Shown: positions 17,153 through 24,723 of the stretch, piece after piece
Layout: each line of letters opens with the position of its first letter
How positions within the stretch are numbered: position 1 is the stretch's first letter
Source of the DNA: Oscillospiraceae bacterium
GTDB taxonomy: Bacteria > Bacillota > Clostridia > Oscillospirales > Oscillospiraceae
Assembly (NCBI GenBank): GCA_017458065.1
Contig: JAFTGD010000033.1
Span: 1 to 45,597 of the forward strand
Direction of reading: 5' to 3'
Length of the DNA: 45,597 bases
The notes under the pieces: model-generated
Database searches by the model: none
Told to the model about the DNA's origin: nothing
Seen by the model: the letters and a program-made list of their open reading frames with translations, nothing else
Position numbers and translations under genes: made by a program

Positions 17153-17705
17153 ATGCCGGGTGAGAGCGACGAGGCGGTGTATCTCCGCTTTCTGGCTGAG
17201 CGGCGCGAAGAGGACCTGATCGAGCTGCTGCACCGCTATGAGGAGGGGCTGAGGCTCTTCCTGTACGGCTATGTCCGAAACCTGCAGGACGCCGAGGAGC
17301 TGACTTACGACACCTTTGCCGCCATCTCCTCAGAGAAACTGGCGGCGGAGCGGGGCCAGCTTCAAAACCTGGCTCTTCGCGGTGGCGAAGAAGCAGGCCC
17401 TCATGTTCCTGCGGAAGAACCGGCTCCGGATCGAGCCGCTGGACGAGGCGCAGGCCGCGGCGGAGCTTCCGGACAGCCGCCTCCTGCAGGAGGAGCGGAA
17501 CCGTAAGCTCTATCTCGCCATGAACCAGTTGAGCCCGGAATACCGGGAGGTGCTTTATCTGCACTATTTTGAACAACTCAGCCACGCGGAGATCTGCAGC
17601 GTAATGGGCAAGAACATCCGGCAGGTCTATCACCTGATGGAGCGCGGCCGGGCGGCGCTGAAGAACAGGCTGGAAGGGATGGGGATACACGATGCGGACG
17701 GATGA
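17153..17705 (+). pseudogene. ECF-type sigma-70 family RNA polymerase sigma factor, split by a 1-base frameshift
   Basis: The ATG at 17153 has GGGAGG eight bases upstream. The first frame gives sigma region 2 (residues about 10-60: FLYGYVRNLQDAEELTYDTF), then degenerates to an Arg/Gly/Pro-rich readthrough that ends at 17506. Region 2 continues in the +1 frame with SFKTWLFAVAKKQALMFLRKN and is followed by region 4 (LSPEYREVLYLHYFEQLSH, then a helix-turn-helix). Removing one G from the run at 17352-17355 restores a single 183-residue ECF sigma factor of normal length. The break may be a real mutation, a sequencing or assembly error, or less likely programmed frameshifting. The downstream membrane-protein genes are intact and tightly overlapping, which argues that the factor is or recently was functional. 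Confidence 0.85.
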
Positions 17706-18018
17706 AGAAAAGGTACGGGAGATCCTGCGCCGCGGAGAGATCATGAAGACAGAGTGGCTTCTGCGCCGCAAAATCGCGGCGGAGGCGGCCTCGCTCGTCC
17801 TATGCCTGGTCCTGATCATCACGGTCTGTGCCGTCTCGCCCGCCCTGACGGGGACGGCAGGCACGTCAAACGCCGGGCGCTACGGCAGCCTGATTCTCAC
17901 AACGCCCGATCTTGCCGTGGCGGTGATCGGCCTGCTGTGCTTTGCCGCGGGCTTTCTCACGGCGCTGCTGTGTAAAAACTGCAGCGCCTTGTGCCGGACG
18001 GAGAGAAGAAAGCCATGA
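17692..18018 (+). CDS. Two-TM protein beside the ECF sigma gene; candidate anti-sigma or partner
   Basis: This 108-residue protein overlaps the end of the sigma gene by 14 bases. Its first 27 residues are charged and helical, with the block MRTDEEKVREILRRGEIMK, followed by a span at about 28-49, a short outside loop, a second span at about 73-93 and a Cys/Arg-rich cytoplasmic tail. No zinc-binding anti-sigma motif is visible. A paralogue with the same N-terminal block heads the next operon (19581-19940). A small membrane protein directly after an ECF factor is the usual anti-sigma position, and a PrsW-type protease follows two genes later. The role is inferred from context, not from a recognised domain. 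Confidence 0.75.
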   Translation: MRTDEEKVREILRRGEIMKTEWLLRRKIAAEAASLVLCLVLIITVCAVSPALTGTAGTSNAGRYGSLILTTPDLAVAVIGLLCFAAGFLTALLCKNCSALCRTERRKP

Positions 18019-18797
18019 ACACCGCGGTCATTCCCGCTGCACTGCACGCGCTGGCGGCCGCGCTGGTGCTCTGGCGCAGCGTGCACTTCCTGAGCCGGAA
18101 CAGAGAGGACAGAAGAGTGATCCTCTGGGTTTTCGCCGTCACATGCCTCCTGATGAGCGACCTGTACTGGATCATTTACGATCTTTTGCAGCCGCAGGCG
18201 CGGATGCCCTTCGCCGCCAACGAGATCTGTGAAGGGGCAAGCTTTCTCCTGCTGGCGGGCTGCCTGACCACGGTGTTCTTCGGCCGCTTCGGCAGCATCC
18301 GGAGGGTGGAGCTGGGTACGGCGGCCTTTGCCGCCGCCAATGTGCTTCTGTGGATCTTCTGGTCCGGGGAGTGGCTGCAGGATGTCCTGATCGGGCTTGC
18401 CTTCGGGTATCTCCTGTGCCGGACCGCCGCCTGCATGAAGCTCTGCGGGGCGCTGCGGCGCGGGGAATGGATCGCGCTGGCATCCCTCTCCGGCCTGCTG
18501 GTCCTGCTGGAAGCGGCGTCCCTCCTCGCACCTGAGAGGGCTGGGGCGCTCCTGGACGCCGGCAGCACGGCGCTGCTCTTTGCCGTGCTGGCGTTCTTCA
18601 CCGTCGGGAGCATCCGGGCGCTGCGCGCCGCCGGCGGCGAGGACCGGGCGGTCAGCCTGTCCTTTGCCGTTTTTGTCTGGAGCCTCATCACCCTGTACAG
18701 CACCGAGGGGACGCGGTATCTGGCGGCGCTTCCCTGCAGCGCAGCGGCCCTGGCGCTGATGCTGCTGGCCCTGGAGAGGGAGGTGGAAAAGCTGTGA
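18015..18797 (+). CDS. Multi-TM membrane protein of unknown function
   Basis: I place the start at 18015, where ATG overlaps the previous stop as ATGA, giving 260 residues. The protein has about seven or eight hydrophobic segments, for example residues 4-20, 34-53, 68-87, 95-115 and 190-210, and short charged loops. I recognise no family and see no catalytic motif. It lies between the two-TM protein and the PrsW-type protease with 4-base overlaps on both sides, so the products are probably made in fixed proportion. A sensor or scaffold role for the protease is possible, but this is speculation from gene order. Confidence 0.7.
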   Translation: MNTAVIPAALHALAAALVLWRSVHFLSRNREDRRVILWVFAVTCLLMSDLYWIIYDLLQPQARMPFAANEICEGASFLLLAGCLTTVFFGRFGSIRRVELGTAAFAAANVLLWIFWSGEWLQDVLIGLAFGYLLCRTAACMKLCGALRRGEWIALASLSGLLVLLEAASLLAPERAGALLDAGSTALLFAVLAFFTVGSIRALRAAGGEDRAVSLSFAVFVWSLITLYSTEGTRYLAALPCSAAALALMLLALEREVEKL

Positions 18798-19417
18798 TCT
18801 ACGCGGAGAACATCCTGCTCTGCATCGGCATCCCGCTTCTGCTCACGCTGCTGTTCCTGCGGGATAACGCGAGGCGCTTTGTGCTGGGCTTCCTGCTGGG
18901 CATGGCGGCCTGCCTCCTGGCGGCTTATGTCAGCGGCTTTCTGGACCTGGTCAGCGGCATGGGGCAGGAGAACACGGCCGTCTTCCTCTCGCCGGTGATG
19001 GAGGAGCTTATGAAGCTGCTGCCGCTGCTGGCCTTTCTGCTTCTGTTCCGGCCGGAGGACGGCGAGCTGCTGCAGACGGCCATCGGGATCGGCGTGGGTT
19101 TTGCCACCTTTGAAAACTGCTGCAACATGCTCACCGCCGGCGCCGCCAGCCTCTCGCATATTCTGGTGCGCTCTCTGGCGGTGGGGGTGATGCATGTCGT
19201 CAGCATCCTCGCCCTGACCCTGGGCCTCGCGCTGACCAAACGGGTCAGGATGCTGAGCTTCCCCTGCGTCTTGGGCGCATACTCGCTCTCGGCCACCTTC
19301 CACGCCATGTATAACCTGCTGGTCTCTGAGCCCGGGACCTCCCGCTGGATCGGCTACGCCCTGCCCCTGCTGACGGCGCTCCTGCTGTACGGGGCATACC
19401 GCCGCCTCCGGGTATAA
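18794..19417 (+). CDS. PrsW family intramembrane metalloprotease
   Basis: This 207-residue membrane protein carries the PrsW signature: Glu70-Glu71 and Lys74 in VMEELMK, the FATFEN block (residues 103-108), His134 in GVMHVV, and His170 with Asn174 in FHAMYN. About seven hydrophobic spans are present. In Bacillus subtilis PrsW makes the first cut in the anti-sigma factor RsiW, which releases the ECF factor SigW. Here the gene shares an operon with an ECF sigma gene and a small membrane protein, so the same regulated proteolysis is a natural hypothesis. The start is a GTG that overlaps the previous TGA as GTGA. The unit ends at the terminator 19438-19470. Confidence 0.85.
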   Translation: MIYAENILLCIGIPLLLTLLFLRDNARRFVLGFLLGMAACLLAAYVSGFLDLVSGMGQENTAVFLSPVMEELMKLLPLLAFLLLFRPEDGELLQTAIGIGVGFATFENCCNMLTAGAASLSHILVRSLAVGVMHVVSILALTLGLALTKRVRMLSFPCVLGAYSLSATFHAMYNLLVSEPGTSRWIGYALPLLTALLLYGAYRRLRV

Positions 19418-19437
19418 TCCGATATCACTTGCATGGA

Positions 19438-19470
19438 CCGCTGCCCGTCTTTCGGGCAGCGGATTCTTTT
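19438..19470 (+). terminator. Terminator after the PrsW-type gene
   Basis: A 10-bp perfect stem (19438-19447 with 19453-19462) with a 5-base loop is followed by ATTCTTTT. It separates the sigma operon from the surface-protein operon. The stretch from 19471 to 19580 is AT-rich and should hold the promoter of the next operon; TGAACTTTTT near 19483 resembles an ECF -35, but I cannot define a matching -10. Confidence 0.85.
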
Positions 19471-19580
19471 ACTCTGAAAAATATGAACTTTTTGTAAACA
19501 AATAGCCTTGGACTGGGTAAAAAACGGAAAACCTGCAAGTAAAATACAAAGGGAATTTTCCGGCGGAGGAGGACTGTGCC

Positions 19581-19940
19581 TTGCGGACGACGGAAGAAGC
19601 GCTGACCGAGATCCTGCGGCGGGCGGAGATTATGAAAAAAGAACACGAGCTCCGGCGCCTCGGCTTTCTCTCGACGCTGGCATGTGTGCTGACGGTAGGG
19701 CTTATCGTCTTGGTGTCCCGTGCGACGGGCAGCCCCGCGCAGGAGGGCAATGCGGTCATGGGCGCGTTTCTCCTGGGGCCGGAGGTGGGCGCCTATGTGC
19801 TGGTGGCCATCGCGGCGCTCATCACCGGGATGAGCCTGTCCACGCTGATCTACCGGAAGAGAGAGCTGGATTCCGCCCGGTCCTCCGGCCGGGAGGAGAC
19901 ATCGAAGCTGTCACAGGGAAAAGAGGACACGATGAAATGA
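19581..19940 (+). CDS. Two-TM protein, paralogue of the protein beside the sigma factor
   Basis: Translation starts at a TTG with GGAGGAGGA eight to nine bases upstream, giving 119 residues. The N-terminal block MRTTEEALTEILRRAEIMK matches that of the 17692-18018 product over about 26 residues. The architecture is also the same: a charged cytoplasmic helix, a span at about 27-48, an outside loop, a second span at about 66-90, then a hydrophilic tail. The gene heads the operon of exported proteins and overlaps the next start by four bases. I recognise no database family. The shared N-terminal helix is the best candidate for a common binding partner, possibly the sigma factor. Confidence 0.75.
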   Translation: MRTTEEALTEILRRAEIMKKEHELRRLGFLSTLACVLTVGLIVLVSRATGSPAQEGNAVMGAFLLGPEVGAYVLVAIAALITGMSLSTLIYRKRELDSARSSGREETSKLSQGKEDTMK

Positions 19941-21121
19941 AAACCAAACGTTTATTTGCCTGTTTCCTTTGCATCATGATGCTGTTCAGCCTACTGCCGG
20001 CCGGCGCGCGGGCGGAGTTCTTTGATCCGATCGACGGCCTCGCCTCCCTCGGAGAGTTCACCCCGCCTGAGATGATCCTCCCGGACGATGTCGGCACGGT
20101 GGTCGCGGACGTAATAGAAGCCGCGGACACTCCAGAAGAGGGGACAGCGCCGCAGGAGGAAGAGACAGCCGAAGAGCCGGAAGAGCAGGAACCGGAGGAC
20201 GATGGCAAGCTGCGGATTTATCCAGCCGACGGCTCCTTCCATCTCACGATAGAGGGCGTCACAGAGACCGAATCCCCGGTCCCGCCCGAACTGCGGAAAC
20301 TGGTGAACGGACAGGCAAAGCCTGTACGGACAGAAGACGGACAACTCGCCGGGCAAAAGCTGTACCTGAAGACCCCGGACGCGGAGGAGCTGTATCTCGA
20401 CCGCCTCGAGGTGGAAAAGACCCTGGGCTATTACACCGCGGACTGGACCGTGGTGAACCTGACAGACGCCGGGGGCGAACGCAAGGCCCTCACGGCGGCG
20501 GGCGCTTCTTATAACGTGATCTTCTCCGGCCCTGCGACGGAGAAATATGCCGGCTATGAGCCGGTCTTCGCTCTGCTGACCCTGCACTGGGACGAGAAGG
20601 GCGCCATCGTGGGCCGGGACGTGGAGTTTCTGGAGACGACCCATACGGAGAGCTATAGCTCCTGGAGCTTTATCACGGACTGCCTCTCCACCCTGGTGAT
20701 CGCGGTCCCGACCGGCCAGCCGTATATGGAGGGCATCCATCCGAAGACGGATGCTGACGGATACCCAATCTGGTCATTATCCATTCCCAGCAGTCAGCCG
20801 ATTGCTTATAAGGCAGAGCGGACAGAAATCGGAACGATCTCGGTTAAGGAAGCTTCCAATTTTACAGATGGTCAGGCAATCTCTGTGACACTGGACTACT
20901 CCTCGTTTCAAAGTGATACGTATTCTATTCCGATTGAAATCACTGTCATACAGAACGGATTAGAAAGTGCATGGAGAGCTGGGACAACTATTTCATTAAG
21001 CCCTGACGGCAGTGATCCTATAACGTTATTTGTAAATATCAGCGCTGAAGCGTGGACGGCTGCGCCACATGGTGCTTATGCCATTTCGCTGATCTTCAAT
21101 TCGGCTCTTTCGGGGAGGTGA
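19937..21121 (+). CDS. Exported protein with acidic linker and shared C-terminal beta domain
   Basis: The ATG at 19937 overlaps the previous stop as ATGA and gives 394 residues. A signal peptide (MKTKRLFACFLCIMMLFSLL, cleavage likely after ARA at residue 26) is followed by an acidic stretch of Glu/Pro/Thr (about 60-90) and a middle domain of unknown type rich in predicted beta strands. A C-terminal domain (about 277-394) has LSIPSS, SVKEAS, LDYSSFQ and an end reading NISAEAWTAAPHGAYA. The same C-terminal pattern recurs in the 21697-22980 product. Base composition changes inside the gene near 20760, from GC-rich to clearly AT-richer, at the border of that domain. No anchor is seen, so the protein may be secreted or bound by partners. 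Confidence 0.78.
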   Translation: MKTKRLFACFLCIMMLFSLLPAGARAEFFDPIDGLASLGEFTPPEMILPDDVGTVVADVIEAADTPEEGTAPQEEETAEEPEEQEPEDDGKLRIYPADGSFHLTIEGVTETESPVPPELRKLVNGQAKPVRTEDGQLAGQKLYLKTPDAEELYLDRLEVEKTLGYYTADWTVVNLTDAGGERKALTAAGASYNVIFSGPATEKYAGYEPVFALLTLHWDEKGAIVGRDVEFLETTHTESYSSWSFITDCLSTLVIAVPTGQPYMEGIHPKTDADGYPIWSLSIPSSQPIAYKAERTEIGTISVKEASNFTDGQAISVTLDYSSFQSDTYSIPIEITVIQNGLESAWRAGTTISLSPDGSDPITLFVNISAEAWTAAPHGAYAISLIFNSALSGR

Positions 21122-21126
21122 TATGT

Positions 21127-21672
21127 ATGGCAGGAAATCATGAAGCGCCGAGAGCGCACAGGAGCAAACGAAAACGTCAGGCTGTCAGCCAGCGAATTGT
21201 GATCATATGCCTTGTTCTTCTGCTCCTTATGGCCGTTTGTGTAATCGTATGGCTCGCCAATAGAAATAACAGCAATCCGGAATCAGGATCGAAAGCAGAA
21301 AGCACAGCTCAGGCCTCACAATCGGGAAATGGCGGCCTTGTCGTCCCGGAACGCCCGGAGATGATCGACATTACCGCCTATGAATCCCTTGAGTTCAAAG
21401 CGGATACGCTGGAACAGTCCGTCCGCTTTGATAACCCGCTTCAAAACAACTGCTGGCTGGTGATCACCCTGTCCATGGAGGACGGCACGGTGCTTTGGAA
21501 GTCGGAGGAGCTTCAACCGGGCCAGGTGGTACGGAGCATCACGCTGAATCAGACGCTTTCGGCGGGTGAATACAATAACGCGATCCTCAGCTATCAGCAC
21601 TGGACATACGACGCTGAAAAAGAACCGCTCAACGGGGCGGAGACAATCGTAACGCTAAAAGTAGTTCAATAA
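21127..21672 (+). CDS. Single-TM protein with extracytoplasmic domain
   Basis: The ATG at 21127 has GGGGAGG eight bases upstream and gives 181 residues. A basic cytoplasmic N-terminus is followed by one span (about residues 23-45), a Ser/Asn/Gly-rich linker and an outside beta-type domain of about 110 residues. The domain has FDNPLQNNCWLVITLSMEDG and KSEELQPGQ, and LNQTLSAGEY closer to the C-terminus. Proteins of this form accompany surface-protein genes in other Clostridia, but I know of no assigned function. It lies five bases after the previous gene and 24 before the next, inside the five-gene operon. Confidence 0.75.
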   Translation: MAGNHEAPRAHRSKRKRQAVSQRIVIICLVLLLLMAVCVIVWLANRNNSNPESGSKAESTAQASQSGNGGLVVPERPEMIDITAYESLEFKADTLEQSVRFDNPLQNNCWLVITLSMEDGTVLWKSEELQPGQVVRSITLNQTLSAGEYNNAILSYQHWTYDAEKEPLNGAETIVTLKVVQ

Positions 21673-21696
21673 AAAACATATATGGAGGAATTTAAC

Positions 21697-22980
21697 ATGA
21701 AAAAGGTATTTTCCCTTTTGCTCTGCCTGCTCCTCGTCGTGGGATGCTTCCCGATGACGGCGCTGGCGGACGACACGACCATCACAGTAGATGGCGAAAC
21801 CAGCATTTCCCTTACCACTGGAGTCCCCGAGCTGGCCTCGATCACCGTCACAGCGCCGACCAAGACGCAGTACAATGTGGGCGACGAGCTGGACACGACC
21901 GGCATGGTGGTCATGGCGAATTACAATTACACAGACGACACACCGAAGGATGTAACATCCGCTGTCACGCTTTCCGGCTTTGATTCTTCTTCTGCTGGTG
22001 AGAAAACTGTCACGGTTTCCTATACAGAGGGGGATGTCACGAAGACGGCGACCTTTACCGTCACGATCATCGAACCCGTTGTCACAACCTATACAATCTC
22101 GGTTTCCGCCGATCCTGCGGAGGGCGGCACGGTCAGCGGCGGCGGTACGTATGACGAAAACGCCTCTATCACCGTAACGGCCACAGCGAATGACAACTAT
22201 ACCTTTGTGAAATGGACAGAGGACGGCGAAGAGGTTAGCACCAGCGCAAGCTATACCTTTACTGTGACCGGCAACCGGACGCTGGTGGCGGTGTTTGAGC
22301 CGGAGCAAGTGATCTACACTGTGACCGTTCAGCCGGGCGATGGCACAGGGACAGCGTTCACCGTGGACAGCACGACCGTCATTTCCCGCGAGGAAATGAT
22401 AAGTGGAAACTATGACCAAACAAAGGGCTGCTTCTATTTGGATACGGACGGCAAGGTCTATTACATGTTTCCACGCCAGTGTCCGTTTACCGCACCGGGA
22501 GGAAAAGAATTCGACTGCTGGCAACTGAGTTCCGGCGGCACATTCAGCGGCGGCGCATCGCTTGAAGCGGGCAACTTCACAATCACCGCTCTGTATAAAG
22601 AGCCGGAATCGGAACCTTCCATCACCCTTTCCATCCCTGCAACGATAAACATCAATTATGGTGATACGCAGACTGCGTTTGATATTCAGGTAAAAGAAGC
22701 CGTATTCCGCAATGATGGGGGCAATTTTGAGGTACTTTTCCCATATTCTTCCTTCCAATGCACTTCGCATGATGGAACAATACCGTTTACTGTCACCACT
22801 AATGCAGAGGGAGTTCCCAATGGTCATCATGGAGATAAAGGTTACTTTGCCATCCTTCATGGTACGCCTTTGCCATTTAGCTGTCAGGGATTTATCAATA
22901 TCACCAGCGACGCTTGGGCTGTGGCGAAGCCGGGCAACTATACAGCTACGTTAAAAGTTCAAGTAGTGTGGATTCAATAA
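21697..22980 (+). CDS. Exported multidomain protein with Ig-like and InlB-type repeats
   Basis: GGAGG eight bases upstream fixes the start at 21697, giving 427 residues; an ATG at 21682 overlaps that site. After a signal peptide ending TALA (residue 24) comes a group 3 bacterial Ig-like domain (about 47-124: KTQYNVGDELDTTGMVV). An InlB B-repeat-like domain follows (about 131-201: ADPAEGGTVSGGG and FVKWTEDG), then a less clear third unit (about 207-301, with FDCW), and a C-terminal domain (307-427) with LSIPA, VKEA, PYSSFQ and NITSDAWAVAKPGNY. The last domain matches the end of the 19937-21121 product, and its DNA is again AT-richer. No wall anchor is visible. Adhesion or surface assembly is likely. 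Confidence 0.85.
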   Translation: MKKVFSLLLCLLLVVGCFPMTALADDTTITVDGETSISLTTGVPELASITVTAPTKTQYNVGDELDTTGMVVMANYNYTDDTPKDVTSAVTLSGFDSSSAGEKTVTVSYTEGDVTKTATFTVTIIEPVVTTYTISVSADPAEGGTVSGGGTYDENASITVTATANDNYTFVKWTEDGEEVSTSASYTFTVTGNRTLVAVFEPEQVIYTVTVQPGDGTGTAFTVDSTTVISREEMISGNYDQTKGCFYLDTDGKVYYMFPRQCPFTAPGGKEFDCWQLSSGGTFSGGASLEAGNFTITALYKEPESEPSITLSIPATININYGDTQTAFDIQVKEAVFRNDGGNFEVLFPYSSFQCTSHDGTIPFTVTTNAEGVPNGHHGDKGYFAILHGTPLPFSCQGFINITSDAWAVAKPGNYTATLKVQVVWIQ

Positions 22981-22993
22981 TTGGAGAATCGCC

Positions 22994-23647
22994 ATGGGAG
23001 AGCATACACAAAGCAGAATCATCCTGTCGCTCCTGTTGGGGCTTATTCTGCTTGCGCTCTGTCTGCCCGTCTGTGCTTATGCAGAAGATGCCGAGTTTTC
23101 CGGCGGTGACGAGGCCGGTATCTCTCTTACCACAACCGTCCCGCCGGAAATCACCGCCGGAGGCGGTGCGGAATACCGCAAAGGGAGCACGGACGGACTG
23201 ACCTTCCAAACAGACGACGCAAAGGATAATCTGCTGCGCGTCCTCGTGGACGGAAAGGTCATTTCCTCCGATAAGTATTCCATATCCGGGGAGCCGCTGA
23301 CGACTACCCTGTACGCCGATTTCCTGGATACCCTGTCCGCAGGAGAGCATACCATCGAGATCGTCACGACGAACGGCAGCGCGGAGACTGCGTTCACCGT
23401 CGTGGAGGAGACGCCGAAACCGAGCCCGACGCCGACTCCCACCCCGAGCCCAAGCCCAACACCCGCGCCGAGTCCGAGTCCGAGCCCAACTCCGACGCCA
23501 ACGCCGAAGCCGGATCCGCAAAAGGGACCGAAGACCGGTGACGAGAGTAGCAGCGGATTCTGGGCGGCCGTGATGGCGCTGTCCGGTATGGGTCTCTGTG
23601 GGTTCGCCGCCGCAGGGAAAAAGCGTCGCGAAAAGCGTCGACAGTAA
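22994..23647 (+). CDS. Wall-anchored surface protein with Pro-rich stalk and sortase-like sorting signal
   Basis: This 217-residue protein has a signal peptide (cleaved near residue 30, CAYA) and an outside beta domain (about 60-137: FQTDDAKDNLLRVLVDGK and LSAGEHTIEIVT). A stalk of alternating Pro with Ser, Thr or Ala follows at 141-176, then GPKTGD (178-183), a hydrophobic span and a basic end (KKRREKRR). That order is the standard cell-wall sorting signal, with GPKTG in place of LPxTG. TTGGAGA lies before the ATG. It shares an ISLTT-x-VP element with the preceding protein, near residue 43. No sortase gene is in the window. It is the last gene of the operon. Confidence 0.85.
   Translation: MGEHTQSRIILSLLLGLILLALCLPVCAYAEDAEFSGGDEAGISLTTTVPPEITAGGGAEYRKGSTDGLTFQTDDAKDNLLRVLVDGKVISSDKYSISGEPLTTTLYADFLDTLSAGEHTIEIVTTNGSAETAFTVVEETPKPSPTPTPTPSPSPTPAPSPSPSPTPTPTPKPDPQKGPKTGDESSSGFWAAVMALSGMGLCGFAAAGKKRREKRRQ
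23412..23521 (+). repeat. In-gene Pro-Ser/Thr codon repeat (wall-spanning stalk)
   Basis: About 36 codons alternate CCN (Pro) with Ser, Thr, Ala or Lys codons. Short DNA units such as CCGAGTCCGAG recur, which makes this a likely site of length variation between strains. It lies wholly inside the wall-anchored protein gene. Confidence 0.8.
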
Positions 23648-23690
23648 AAAGCAACATCCCGGAGCCAATTTCGGCTCCGGGATGTGCGCT
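23648..23690 (-). terminator. Long hairpin, copy A; terminator of the HEPN/MNT pair
   Basis: Arms 23654-23666 and 23673-23685 pair perfectly around a 6-base loop. On the minus strand the hairpin is followed by a T run (TTTTTACT), so it ends the hepT transcript; it may also stop the surface operon arriving from the other side. About 39 bases are almost identical to copy B at 26672-26715. From 23691 to 23768 I see nothing else. Confidence 0.75.
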
Positions 23691-23768
23691 AAAATGGGAA
23701 TAGACAGCACTTCAGAAGCATGATAGTGTTATCTTACAGGCATTGCAGATAAACAGACTGCCTTAGTA

Positions 23769-24164
23769 TTATCGACTTAATAAGAAGGTCTTGATTTTAC
23801 CAATGAAATATTCTGCATTATAGACCTGTTCGGCAATATCGCTCTTGGCAGCAACAAAAAAATCGTTATAGTCGCTGTCGGTACGCAAATCAAACAGATC
23901 TCGAATGATGTCGGAAAGATTAGTTTCGAAAATACCGGTTTTTATATATAAGCGCCGAAACTCAGCAATCACACCACTGTGATGCTTCGAATCATATCCA
24001 TCAAGAGCCAATACAGCGCGCATGGCATGAAAAACAGCATAGTAAGAACGATTGGCGGCACTTCTATAGCTTTTACTCTCAAGAAGGAGCTTTGCATCTG
24101 CCAAGCATTCTTCTGCTTTCTCTAGTCGCACCCGGGATAGTGACATTCTGTTCTCAAGCGACAT
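23769..24164 (-). CDS. HEPN domain toxin, HepT-like
   Basis: This 131-residue all-helical protein is a HEPN-domain member of the kind paired with MNT nucleotidyltransferases. It has the R-x(4-6)-H RNase motif as Arg39 to His46 in NRSYYAVFHAM, preceded by the family's RLEKAEECLADAKLLLE helix. A DSDYNDFF segment lies toward the C-terminus. HepT toxins cut or inactivate RNA and are silenced by AMPylation or by binding of the MNT partner. The gene overlaps its partner by 11 bases and is AT-rich compared with the flanking chromosome, in line with horizontal transfer. The hairpin at 23648-23690 closes the unit. Confidence 0.88.
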   Translation of the reverse strand: MSLENRMSLSRVRLEKAEECLADAKLLLESKSYRSAANRSYYAVFHAMRAVLALDGYDSKHHSGVIAEFRRLYIKTGIFETNLSDIIRDLFDLRTDSDYNDFFVAAKSDIAEQVYNAEYFIGKIKTFLLSR

Positions 24165-24492
24165 AACGTATTCCCTCTGTCAGCACATTGTGGTAAAAAG
24201 GCAGGTCATCTGCGTATTGTGTAAACAACTTAAATGGCACGGCCGTGACGGAGATGGTGATATCATAGTTTAGACACAAGTCGCTTACAATGTGAGAGAT
24301 TGCGCGGCGACGCGAGGTGATTTCCGGCCAGTCAAGATCCACAAGCAGAAGAATATCAATATCCGATTCTTCATGATAATCACCACGGGCATAAGACCCA
24401 TACAGATATGCGTCCATGATTGGCGCCGGAAAGACAGTTGAACATTTTTGATAAACCTCGCCCAGAATCTTAACAGCGTCCGCTGTGCACAT
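24154..24492 (-). CDS. MNT domain nucleotidyltransferase antitoxin, MntA-like
   Basis: This 112-residue protein is a minimal nucleotidyltransferase. The active-site pattern GS-x10-D-x-D is intact: Gly32-Ser33, then Asp44 and Asp46 in SDIDILLLVD. In characterised HepT-MntA pairs the MNT protein neutralises the HEPN toxin by transferring AMP groups to it. The antitoxin gene comes first, with GGAGG seven bases before the ATG and a strong promoter at 24530-24558. The HEPN gene follows with an 11-base overlap. The pair could act as an addiction or anti-phage module; which of these applies cannot be told from sequence. Confidence 0.88.
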   Translation of the reverse strand: MCTADAVKILGEVYQKCSTVFPAPIMDAYLYGSYARGDYHEESDIDILLLVDLDWPEITSRRRAISHIVSDLCLNYDITISVTAVPFKLFTQYADDLPFYHNVLTEGIRYVA

Positions 24493-24529
24493 GCTATCAC
24501 CTCCAAGCTTTCATTTATTACTATAAATT

Positions 24530-24558
24530 ATTATATACATTTTCCAGTATTGCGTCAA
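24530..24558 (-). promoter_or_regulatory. Sigma-A promoter of the MNT/HEPN pair
   Basis: On the minus strand TTGACG (24553-24558) and a perfect TATAAT (24530-24535) are 17 bases apart, about 38 bases upstream of the MNT start. Confidence 0.75.
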
Positions 24559-24723
24559 TTATTAATTCATTTCGGATCATGTGAGGCGGCTTGATGATCA
24601 GTCACGTTTTGCGTGAAAAACCGCTGCAAAAGGGCCTGGCTCTCGGCCAACTCCGAAACCGGATCCGCAAAACAACGAATGCAAAGCACCTGCCCCAAGA
24701 TCAGAGTCGATCCTGGAGCAGAT

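Noticed and set aside
17340-17510. Programmed +1 frameshifting in the sigma gene
   Set aside because: No stop codon follows the slip site closely and no stimulating element is evident; a simple indel is the more economical reading.
23412-23521. A CRISPR-like or intergenic tandem repeat
   Set aside because: The repeat is in frame, encodes alternating Pro-Ser/Thr and is the wall-spanning stalk of a surface protein.
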